From: an uncultured Veillonellaceae bacterium
GTDB lineage: Bacteria > Bacillota > Negativicutes > Veillonellales > Dialisteraceae
Length of the DNA: 6,624 bases
Assembly: GCA_958439155.1 (NCBI GenBank)
Contig: CAUBUJ010000094.1
Span: 1 to 6,624, forward strand
Reading direction: 5' to 3'
This document shows positions 1 through 4,789 of this stretch, piece by piece (the stretch's first letter is position 1; each line of letters begins with the position of its first letter). Below the pieces are notes generated by a model, which saw nothing but the letters and a program-made list of their open reading frames with translations, had not been told where the DNA came from and did not search any database. The position numbers and the translations under genes were made by a program.

Positions 1-27
1 GGATGAGGAATCCCCTGCCTGTGTGTA

Positions 28-56
28 TTGGAAGAAACGCGGATATGCTGTATAGT
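28..56 (+). promoter_or_regulatory. Probable sigma-A-type promoter for the trmB operon
   Basis: TTGGAA at 28-33 and TATAGT at 51-56 are separated by exactly 17 nt. They match the sigma-70/sigma-A consensus at 4 of 6 and 5 of 6 positions. Transcription would start near 62-64. The -10 box lies in the upper stem and loop of the upstream terminator hairpin, so a transcript from here contains only the 3' arm and would not be stopped by it. This is read by eye; no start site is measured. Confidence 0.5.
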
Positions 57-83
57 AAATAGGTACAGCCTATCCGCGTTTTT
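35..83 (+). terminator. Rho-independent terminator of the upstream gene
   Basis: The arm at 35-45 pairs over 11 bp with 71-81 (core ACGCGGATA/TATCCGCGT). After one T/C mismatch (46/70) the stem continues for 6 bp (GCTGTA 47-52 with TACAGC 64-69) around an 11-nt loop. A run of five T ends at 83. This is a typical intrinsic terminator. The gene it serves lies mostly outside the window; a TGA at 4-6 is the likeliest stop, but the window is too short to tell. Confidence 0.8.
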
Positions 84-123
84 AGAAATTTCCTCTTTGG
101 TGTGCCGGCCCAGCCGGACAGAG

Positions 124-130
124 AAAGGAG
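124..130 (+). promoter_or_regulatory. Ribosome binding site deciding the trmB start
   Basis: AAAGGAG lies 5 nt before the ATG at 136. It favours that ATG over the upstream in-frame TTG at 28, which sits in the probable promoter and would require translating through the terminator hairpin. Confidence 0.8.
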
Positions 131-135
131 AAGCC

Positions 136-801
136 ATGCGTCTTCGGAGAAAACCATGGATTGACGAAGCCATTCTGGCATATAAAGATTTTTTGTACCT
201 CGCGCCGCCGGAAGGGGTGAAAGGGCACTGGCGGGATCTTTTCCCTGATCCGTCCAAGCCGCTTTATGTGGAGATCGGCACCGGGAAAGGGCAGTTCATT
301 TCCCGCATGGCCGCCATGCATGGGGAGGCGAACTGGATCGGCATCGAGCGGCAGATTGGCGTCATTTACTATGCCGGGAAAAAGACCGCCGCCATGGATC
401 CGCCTCTCGCCAATGTGCGCCTGCTCCTGGTGGACGCGGAGGATCTCTCCGATCTTTTCGCGCCGGGCGAGGTGGACCGGTTCTATCTCAATTTCAGTGA
501 TCCCTGGCCGAAAGCGCGCCATTACAAGCGGCGTCTCACCTACCGGGGGTACCTTTCGAAGTACGCCTCTCTTCTGAAAGAAGGGGGCGGCCTCTGTTTC
601 AAGACGGACAATCAGGGGCTCTTTACGTTTTCCATCGGCGAGCTTGCCGCCTCAAAGTGGCGCTTCACGTCCCTCACGTTCGATCTCCATGCTCATCCGG
701 CAGAAGGGGACGCACAGACCGAGTACGAAGAGAAATTCAGCAGGAAGGGAAATAAAATATGCCGTCTCACAGCGAGAGCGCCGGAAAGAACGAGCCGCTG
801 A
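136..801 (+). CDS. trmB: tRNA (guanine-N7)-methyltransferase TrmB
   Basis: This enzyme transfers a methyl group from S-adenosylmethionine to N7 of guanine 46 in the variable loop of cytosolic tRNAs. The 221-aa product has the usual bacterial TrmB length and a class I Rossmann methyltransferase fold. Visible motifs are the N-terminal MRLRRKPW, the SAM-binding loop EIGTGKG (46-52), GIE at 69-71, the family signature SDPWPKARHYKRRL (121-134), KTD at 156-158 and the C-terminal TEYEEKF (195-201). The ATG at 136 has a good Shine-Dalgarno and gives the normal N terminus. It is the first gene of a four-gene operon, and its last 43 nt overlap the next gene's start in another frame. Nothing essential appears missing. 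Confidence 0.96.
   Translation: MRLRRKPWIDEAILAYKDFLYLAPPEGVKGHWRDLFPDPSKPLYVEIGTGKGQFISRMAAMHGEANWIGIERQIGVIYYAGKKTAAMDPPLANVRLLLVDAEDLSDLFAPGEVDRFYLNFSDPWPKARHYKRRLTYRGYLSKYASLLKEGGGLCFKTDNQGLFTFSIGELAASKWRFTSLTFDLHAHPAEGDAQTEYEEKFSRKGNKICRLTARAPERTSR
742..750 (+). promoter_or_regulatory. Ribosome binding site of the ftsW/rodA-like gene, inside trmB
   Basis: AGGAAGGGA lies 8 nt before the ATG at 759 and within the 3' end of trmB. It supports a genuine 43-nt overlap. No alternative ATG occurs in this frame before codon 73, which would remove the first membrane segment. Confidence 0.7.
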
Positions 802-2093
802 GCAGCCGGTCCCTCCTGCGGGGCCTCTACTGGTGCGCAGGGATCCTTTCCGTCATTGGCTGCTTCAATGTGTACAGCGCCACCTACTATGTGAATCTGG
901 CCGGCGGTACCGCCCCCTACAGGGATGTGCTGCGCCATGCGGTATACCTGGCTATCGGTATCGGAGGATTCTTCATGATCCGGCACTTTTCTTTCTTGTG
1001 GCGGAGCCGGAGCTGCCGCAGGCTTTTCTACTGGGGAATCACCGGCCTGCTCTCTCTGGTGTATGTATCCGGGGTCACTGTGAATGGCGCTACCCGGTGG
1101 TTTGCTGTCGGCCCGGTGACCCTCCAGCCTTCGGAATTTGCCAAGGTGGCGGCTGTTTTGAGCGCCGCATTCGGGCTGGCTGACCTTCTCTGGCAGGGAC
1201 AGCGCATTTCTCTTCTGTCCTGCGTGTTCTGCCGCCTTTTCCATATTTCTTATGCAGGGACAGGCCCCACATGGAAAGAGGTGTGGCGCATGTACCGTCC
1301 GCTCCTGGTGCCGGCTGTTTTTTTCTGTTTTGTCATGGAACAGCCTGATATGGGGACAGCCGTTCTCATTCTGGCGGTGCCTCTCCTTCTTTATGTACTG
1401 GCAGGAATTTCTGGGAGAGAAATTGCGGCTGTGATCATTTTGGCCGCCTTTGGTCTATGGGGGCTTGCTGCGCTCGAGCCGTACCGGATGGACCGGCTCC
1501 TGATTTTCCTTCATCCTTACAGTGACCCCACCAACAAAGGGTACCAGGTGATACAGAGCCTTATCGCTGTCGGGTCCGGCGGATTCTGGGGGCAGGGACT
1601 TGGCTGGGGATTGTCCAAATTCTTTTTCCTGCCTGAACGAAATACAGACTTCGCCTTTGCCGTGCTCAGCCAGGAAGGGGGCTTTTCCCTCGCCTTCGTG
1701 ACGCTCTCTCTTTTCTTTGCCATCCTGTACATCGGATTCCGCCTGGCTTCACGGATCCCTGATGCGGCCGCTTCTTTTGTGGTTTATGGGCTGACTCTTC
1801 TTATTTCAGGACAGGGACTGGTGAATATTGCCATGGTGATCGGATGCTTTCCTGTGACCGGCGTGCCGCTTCCTTTTATCAGCGCCGGCGGGAGCGCCCT
1901 TGTGACAAACTGCGCCGCTCTTGGCATCATTTCCGGCGCCGTCCATTATGGGGAGCGCCTCCGGAAGGAACGGGCCGGGAAAGAACCGGCCTTCCAGCCG
2001 GTGCCGCTCCAGAAAATTTCCGGCGCCGTGTTCCAGCCGCCGCGGGAAGACCCGGGAAGGGCCTATTGGGATGACCGGTTCCGCAGGTATTGA
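759..2093 (+). CDS. FtsW/RodA/SpoVE-family peptidoglycan glycosyltransferase
   Basis: SEDS-family membrane enzymes polymerise lipid II into glycan strands, working with a class B penicillin-binding protein in division (FtsW) or elongation (RodA). The 444-aa product has many hydrophobic segments starting near residue 22. Conserved motifs are NGATRW (109-114), QPSEFAK (123-129), QPDMGTA (195-201), DPTNKGYQVIQS (256-267), LPERNTDFAF (291-300) and GVPLPFISAGGSA (368-380). Asp256 matches the catalytic aspartate of RodA/FtsW in the large extracellular loop. Oddities are SAGG where the family usually has SYGG, a longer than usual loop around 146-180, and a basic tail of about 50 residues (395-444). 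No partner PBP or mur genes lie in the window, so FtsW versus RodA cannot be settled; the motifs lean slightly to FtsW. It is the second gene of the operon, overlapping trmB by 43 nt. Confidence 0.92.
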   Translation: MPSHSESAGKNEPLSSRSLLRGLYWCAGILSVIGCFNVYSATYYVNLAGGTAPYRDVLRHAVYLAIGIGGFFMIRHFSFLWRSRSCRRLFYWGITGLLSLVYVSGVTVNGATRWFAVGPVTLQPSEFAKVAAVLSAAFGLADLLWQGQRISLLSCVFCRLFHISYAGTGPTWKEVWRMYRPLLVPAVFFCFVMEQPDMGTAVLILAVPLLLYVLAGISGREIAAVIILAAFGLWGLAALEPYRMDRLLIFLHPYSDPTNKGYQVIQSLIAVGSGGFWGQGLGWGLSKFFFLPERNTDFAFAVLSQEGGFSLAFVTLSLFFAILYIGFRLASRIPDAAASFVVYGLTLLISGQGLVNIAMVIGCFPVTGVPLPFISAGGSALVTNCAALGIISGAVHYGERLRKERAGKEPAFQPVPLQKISGAVFQPPREDPGRAYWDDRFRRY

Positions 2094-2095
2094 CA

Positions 2096-2527
2096 ATGAA
2101 CAAACAGAACGTGATCTGGTGGGTCTCTCCGGCAGACAGGCGGGAGGCGGCAGCGCTTCTCCGAAAGCAGGGCATAGAAGTGCTTTTCCTGGAAGAAAAG
2201 CCATCTTCTCTGTCAGGCCTTGACAGAGACATTCCTCTTTTTATCGAGAAAGGCAGCGCGGACGCTCTCGGGGAAGCGCTCACCGCGGCAGAACGGGCCG
2301 GCTTTCACGGGGCGGTGACCGCGCCTTTTCCGGGAGGGGCCTGTATGATCGCGTTCTTTGGAAAGAGGGAGGGCTCGGCGGTGCTCACCCCTGCTTCGGC
2401 GTCGCTTCCCGATGGGGCAGGGGCGGGGCCGCTCTTTCTCGGAGCGCTCGCCCTCTATGGCACGGATCTCGCCCGGTCGGTACTGGCCGGGGCTGACCAG
2501 ATCCGGAAGGAAAGGAACATACCATGA
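2096..2527 (+). CDS. Unrecognised 143-aa protein, possible PfkB C-terminal-like fold
   Basis: I do not recognise this protein. ATG 2096 lies 2 nt after the preceding stop, with a weak Shine-Dalgarno (AGG 2085-2087, 8 nt away); an in-frame TTG at 2090 overlapping that stop would add two residues. The stop overlaps the trpF start as ATGA, so it is translationally coupled in the operon. The product is soluble, with no signal peptide or clear membrane helix, and looks alternating beta/alpha: a beta start (VIWWV), helix (ADRREAAALLRKQ), beta (IEVLFLE), then a Gly/Ala-rich second half. The stretch LPDGAGAGPLFLGALALYG in the C-terminal third resembles the GAGD anion-hole region of ribokinase/PfkB proteins, but the catalytic Asp is not obvious and 143 aa is half a normal kinase. 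The resemblance is only an inference; reading frame and position make the gene itself likely. Confidence 0.8.
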   Translation: MNKQNVIWWVSPADRREAAALLRKQGIEVLFLEEKPSSLSGLDRDIPLFIEKGSADALGEALTAAERAGFHGAVTAPFPGGACMIAFFGKREGSAVLTPASASLPDGAGAGPLFLGALALYGTDLARSVLAGADQIRKERNIP

Positions 2528-3126
2528 CAAAAATTAAACTTTGCGGGCTGGTGCGCACAGAAGACGCGCTCGCGGCGAACGCAGCCATGCCGGACTGGGC
2601 AGGGCTCGTTTTCGATGAGGGGCGCCATTTCGTGAGCGATGACGCGGCGGAGGCGATCCGCCGCACCCTCGATCCGTCCATTCCCATTGCGGGCGTGTTT
2701 GTCCGGGACGATCCGGAGCACATTCTCCGCCTGGTGCGGCGCGGCGTGATCCAGGTGGTCCAGCTTCACGGAGGCGAGACGGAAGAATATCTGAAGGCGC
2801 TCAAGGCGCGGGCCCGGTGCCCTTTCATCCGTGTGGTGTCGGTGAAAACGAGGGAAGACGTTCTCGCCGCGCAGCATACGGCGGCAGAGTACCTTCTTCT
2901 CGATCACGGCAAAGGAGGCACAGGGCAGTCCTTTGACTGGAGCATGATTCCCGCCATGGAGAAGCCCTGGATCATGGCCGGCGGCATCGGCCTTTCCAAT
3001 CTGGAGACAGCCCTTTCCTACGATCCTTACGGCGTCGATATTTCCAGCGGCGCCGAAACGGATGGACACAAAGACAGGGAAAAAATGATCCGCCTCGTCC
3101 GTATGGTGCGGGACCATGGGAAATGA
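2524..3126 (+). CDS. trpF: Phosphoribosylanthranilate isomerase TrpF
   Basis: TrpF catalyses the Amadori rearrangement of N-(5'-phosphoribosyl)anthranilate to CdRP, the third step of tryptophan synthesis from chorismate, in the cytoplasm. The 200-aa product is of family length and a (beta/alpha)8 barrel. Motifs are KLCGL (5-9) with the general-base Cys7, QLHG (80-83), LLLDHGKGGTGQSFDW (124-139) with the general-acid Asp127, AGGI (152-155) and GVDISSGAET (170-179) for phosphate binding. In the segment that usually reads FVFxxxSPR the protein has GLVFDEGRHFVS (27-38), slightly shorter but keeping Arg34. AAAGGAA at 2510-2516 supports the ATG at 2524. It is the last gene of the operon, overlapping its neighbour by 4 nt and followed by a terminator. 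No other trp gene is in the window, so it is separated from a classical trp operon. Confidence 0.95.
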   Translation: MTKIKLCGLVRTEDALAANAAMPDWAGLVFDEGRHFVSDDAAEAIRRTLDPSIPIAGVFVRDDPEHILRLVRRGVIQVVQLHGGETEEYLKALKARARCPFIRVVSVKTREDVLAAQHTAAEYLLLDHGKGGTGQSFDWSMIPAMEKPWIMAGGIGLSNLETALSYDPYGVDISSGAETDGHKDREKMIRLVRMVRDHGK

Positions 3127-3158
3127 AGAAGGGGAGTTTTTTACGCATGTCTTCATAA

Positions 3159-3197
3159 AAAAACTGGCGCAGAACAACATGTTCTGTGCCAGTTTTT
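3159..3197. terminator. Bidirectional intrinsic terminator between trpF and a convergent gene
   Basis: A 13-bp stem, ACTGGCGCAGAAC (3163-3175) with GTTCTGTGCCAGT (3181-3193), has one G-U pair and a 5-nt loop. It is flanked by A-run 3157-3163 and T-run 3193-3197, which extend the pairing to 17 bp. On the + strand it ends the trmB-trpF operon 33 nt after the trpF stop. On the - strand the A-run becomes a U-tail and it lies about 15 nt after the stop of the 73-aa gene. Confidence 0.9.
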
Positions 3198-3207
3198 GCG
3201 TGCCCGG

Positions 3208-3429
3208 TCATCCCCGGAAAGCGCGGCGGAGAAGGACCGCGGCAAAGCGGAGCAGATGGAGGCATCCGTAGATGTAGAGCGCCTTCATGGGATGACGCAG
3301 GTAGAAAAGCGCGCGGAACGGCGGGAAGAGCCAGAAAAGACCGGGCGCGGCCTTTTTGATTTTTTTCTTCCCATAGGCGGCGCTTTCCTTCTGGACCAGA
3401 ATGTATAAGAGACGGAAGAGACGGTACAT
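3208..3429 (-). CDS. Small highly basic protein, 73 aa, unrecognised
   Basis: I do not recognise this protein. It is probably real: its ATG (3429-3427) is preceded by GAAAGGAA with 6 nt spacing, a TGGTACAAT extended -10 lies just upstream, and the stop (3210-3208) is followed by the shared terminator. The product has 15 Lys/Arg and a single acidic residue (net about +14), many aromatic and aliphatic residues, a basic patch KKKIKK (21-26), and a C-terminal hydrophobic stretch interrupted by basics (about 47-70). That composition fits a membrane-associated or nucleic-acid-binding protein. It lacks an obvious signal peptide. It is convergent with trpF and divergent from the cydB-like gene. A + strand reading frame over the same bases has no matching signals and is taken as a shadow. 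Confidence 0.65.
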   Translation of the reverse strand: MYRLFRLLYILVQKESAAYGKKKIKKAAPGLFWLFPPFRALFYLRHPMKALYIYGCLHLLRFAAVLLRRAFRG

Positions 3430-3452
3430 GGCATTTCCTTTCTTTTTTTCTC

Positions 3453-3461
3453 ATTGTACCA
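3453..3461 (-). promoter_or_regulatory. Extended -10 promoter of the 73-aa minus-strand gene
   Basis: Read on the minus strand this is TGGTACAAT, an extended -10 (TGn plus TACAAT, 5 of 6). The -35 region, around 3474-3481, is poor. Transcription would start near 3446, giving a leader of about 17 nt that just contains the ribosome site. Confidence 0.55.
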
Positions 3462-3473
3462 CAGAGGCCTGTC

Positions 3474-3502
3474 TTTTGGGGACGGGCCCATTGTGTTATA
3501 AT
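3474..3502 (+). promoter_or_regulatory. Promoter of the cydB-like gene with a perfect extended -10
   Basis: TGTTATAAT at 3494-3502 is a perfect extended -10 with consensus TATAAT at 3497-3502. The best -35 at 17-nt spacing is TTTTGG (3474-3479), which is weak, as is usual for extended -10 promoters. Transcription would start near 3509, leaving a leader of about 65 nt. The -35 region overlaps that of the divergent minus-strand promoter. Confidence 0.7.
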
Positions 3503-3510
3503 CATAACGA
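3493..3510. promoter_or_regulatory. Inverted repeat over the -10 box, Rex-like operator candidate
   Basis: GTTAT (3495-3499) and ATAAC (3504-3508) form a perfect inverted repeat with a 4-nt spacer. The 18 bases 3493-3510 match the clostridial-type Rex box TTGTTAA-N4-TTAACAA at 10 of 14 fixed positions. Rex is the NADH/NAD+-sensing repressor known to control cytochrome bd genes in Gram-positive bacteria, and the gene downstream is CydB-like. The overlap with the -10 box fits repression. Part of the symmetry could simply come from the AT-rich -10 sequence, so this is an inference. Confidence 0.35.
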
Positions 3511-3524
3511 ATTGCCTTATAAAA

Positions 3525-3552
3525 AGGATCCGGTCCGGCAGATCAGGATCCG
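3525..3552. repeat. Paired AGGATCCG motif in the cydB-like leader
   Basis: AGGATCCG occurs at 3525-3532 and again at 3545-3552, exactly 20 bp apart, about two helical turns. Because GGATCC is its own reverse complement, the two copies could also pair as a 6-bp hairpin with a 14-nt loop in the leader RNA. It could be a paired protein site, an RNA hairpin, or chance. Confidence 0.35.
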
Positions 3553-3562
3553 CGTTGTGTGG

Positions 3563-3568
3563 GGGAGG
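3563..3568 (+). promoter_or_regulatory. Ribosome binding site deciding the cydB-like start
   Basis: GGGAGG lies 5 nt before the ATG at 3574. It selects this ATG over the in-frame GTG at 3559, which would place the ribosome site inside the coding region. Confidence 0.8.
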
Positions 3569-3573
3569 TCCTT

Positions 3574-4518
3574 ATGGAGCCATCAGAAGCGGCGCTTTTG
3601 CTGCCGTCCTGTTTTTTCGCGTTGTACCTGATTTTGGAGGCCGCCGACTGGGGTCTGTGCCTTTCGGCGCCTTTTGTCACCCGCAGCCGGGAAGAAAACC
3701 GGGCGGTGCTGTCCCTGCTCCGTCCCTGCCTCGACGGAAATGAGCTCTGGTTTTTCATGGGATTTTTCATGCTCTCCGCAGGGCTTCCGGATATGCAGGA
3801 TTCAGGCATGCATTTCTGGTACATGGCCATGCTCGCCCTCGTCGGGGTGAGCGCGGTTTTCCGCATGGCAGTGGTGCTGGTGCGCCGCTCCTTTGACTCG
3901 ATGGTCATGATGAAATGCCTCTCCGCTTTCGCTGTGGCGGCGCTCTTCCTTATGGGGCTCCTCGGGGCGTATGTCCTCATGGACGAAGGAAGTCTCCTCA
4001 CCGTGACCGGCGTATTCTGCGCCATCTGGACGGTGCTGGCGTGCTTCCAGATCGGAAGCCTCTACGGCGCGGTGAAAGTGGTGAATCCTCTGGGAGAACG
4101 GTTTCGGGCAGCCTTCCTCGTATCGAGCTGCCTGTCGGCTGTATTCTACGTGATTTTCGCCGTGTCACTCCGGATGGAACTGGGAGACGCCTGGGAAGCG
4201 GGGGGCTACTTCTGGCTGAGCCTTCTCGCGGCGACGGTACTTTTCTTCGCGTCGTTCTTCCTCACCAGAAGCCGTCATCCCGCGCCGGGACTGGCCGCGG
4301 CGTACGCCTCGTCCTTCTTTGCCATCGCCATTTACTTTTCCGCCTACGTCATGGTGGTGCCTGCGGTGCATACGGTGGACATTGCCGCGATGAAAGCGGG
4401 AATGGACGCGGTGCCCGGGACAGCGTTCCTCGTGATCGCCGCCGTATGGAGCCTCGGCGCCTTCTGCTGGCGGCTCTTCCGGAAAAAAGTGGAATATACC
4501 TGGGAAGATCATATTTAA
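3574..4518 (+). CDS. CydB-like cytochrome bd oxidase subunit II homologue, divergent
   Basis: CydB is the heme-free membrane subunit that pairs with CydA in cytochrome bd oxidase, which oxidises quinol and reduces oxygen to water. The 314-aa product has about nine hydrophobic segments (roughly 6-26, 55-75, 80-103, 116-136, 142-168, 179-199, 211-231, 240-263, 281-301), as expected for the family, though it is shorter than most CydB (about 335-380). Family marks are LEAADWG (21-27, usually LEGFDFG) with Asp25, LDGNELW (53-59, usually WDGNEVW) with Asp54, Asn56 and Glu57, and GVSAVFR (91-97, usually GVAFEFR) with Arg97. The first Trp of WDGNE is Leu here, and the rest diverges strongly. No cydA, cydC or cydD lies beside it: upstream is a divergent small gene, downstream a 54-aa ORF and dnaE. 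It may pair with a remote CydA or have another membrane role. A distant membrane family sharing these motifs cannot be excluded. Confidence 0.78.
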   Translation: MEPSEAALLLPSCFFALYLILEAADWGLCLSAPFVTRSREENRAVLSLLRPCLDGNELWFFMGFFMLSAGLPDMQDSGMHFWYMAMLALVGVSAVFRMAVVLVRRSFDSMVMMKCLSAFAVAALFLMGLLGAYVLMDEGSLLTVTGVFCAIWTVLACFQIGSLYGAVKVVNPLGERFRAAFLVSSCLSAVFYVIFAVSLRMELGDAWEAGGYFWLSLLAATVLFFASFFLTRSRHPAPGLAAAYASSFFAIAIYFSAYVMVVPAVHTVDIAAMKAGMDAVPGTAFLVIAAVWSLGAFCWRLFRKKVEYTWEDHI

Positions 4519-4520
4519 TA

Positions 4521-4527
4521 TAGGAGG
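4521..4527 (+). promoter_or_regulatory. Strong ribosome binding site of the 54-aa gene
   Basis: TAGGAGG begins 2 nt after the cydB-like stop codon. Two ATGs follow in tandem (4530 and 4533); the spacing of 5 nt to 4533 is normal, while 2 nt to 4530 is too short, so 4533 is the better start. Confidence 0.8.
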
Positions 4528-4532
4528 CCATG

Positions 4533-4697
4533 ATGGGCGAATTATTCAAGACACAGCACACCATTGATGAAATGCTGGACCGCATGGGCGTCACCATCGT
4601 TCTCGACGGGACCCATCTGTCAGAAGAAGACAAAAAAGAAGCGGAAAAGCACGGCGACATCGTCAAGGTGCATGAAGAAGAAAAAAGCGGAAAATAA
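4533..4697 (+). CDS. Small acidic protein, 54 aa, unrecognised
   Basis: I do not recognise this protein. The frame starts with MGELFKTQHT and ends in the charged tail EEEKSGK. It has 14 acidic and 8 basic residues, no membrane segment and no cysteine. The likely structure is an N-terminal helix (HTIDEMLDRMG), a short strand (VTIVLD) and a second charged helix (SEEDKKEAEKHG). A near-perfect Shine-Dalgarno and a 14-nt gap after the cydB-like stop imply co-transcription. It is not like CydX or CydS, the tiny membrane subunits of cytochrome bd, because it has no hydrophobic helix. A hairpin with a U-tract follows at once, consistent with the end of a unit. A 71-aa frame starting at 4564 overlaps it but lacks a ribosome site and runs through the hairpin. 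Confidence 0.75.
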   Translation: MGELFKTQHTIDEMLDRMGVTIVLDGTHLSEEDKKEAEKHGDIVKVHEEEKSGK

Positions 4698-4777
4698 AAA
4701 GAGGCAGGTCTTTCGCGGAAAGAACGGAGCGGCAGGAAAGGGCCGGCGGTCTTCTCTGCGGGATACCTGCCTTTTTT
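4697..4777 (+). terminator. Branched U-tailed hairpin between the 54-aa gene and dnaE
   Basis: GGCAGGT (4703-4709) pairs with ACCTGCC (4765-4771), and the flanking A-rich and T-run bases (about 4697-4702 with 4772-4777) extend the stem to about 13 bp. The 55-nt interior can form two further hairpins: CTTTC (4710-4714) with GAAAG (4718-4722), loop GCG, and GCAGGAA (4732-4738) with TTC-T-CTGC (4752-4759, one bulge). The result is a three-way junction ending in six T. It reads as a terminator for the cydB-like unit, but it lies 12 nt before the dnaE ATG with no room for a promoter after it, so it could also act as an attenuator in the dnaE leader. I find no convincing promoter within 4698-4789. 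Confidence 0.65.
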
Positions 4778-4789
4778 GAAAGGAAATCT

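Noticed and set aside
1..62. Coding tail of an upstream gene (stops at 4-6, 53-55 and 60-62 in the three frames)
   Set aside because: Too short to tell which frame is real. The stop at 4-6 is likeliest because a terminator follows, but no product can be named.
28..135. In-frame TTG at 28 as an earlier trmB start, adding 36 residues
   Set aside because: It overlaps the promoter and terminator hairpin, has no ribosome site, and the family N terminus (MRxRxKPW) begins at 136.
3123..3156. 7-bp inverted repeat ATGAAGA/TCTTCAT around the trpF stop
   Set aside because: A 20-nt loop and AT-rich arms, with a much better terminator right after it; probably chance.
2455..3180. 241-aa minus-strand frame over trpF
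   Set aside because: Antisense to trpF, and its start lies within the bidirectional terminator.
3915..4523. 202-aa plus-strand frame within the cydB-like gene
   Set aside because: Arg/Gly-rich alternate-frame translation of the membrane protein; no ribosome site and no family match.
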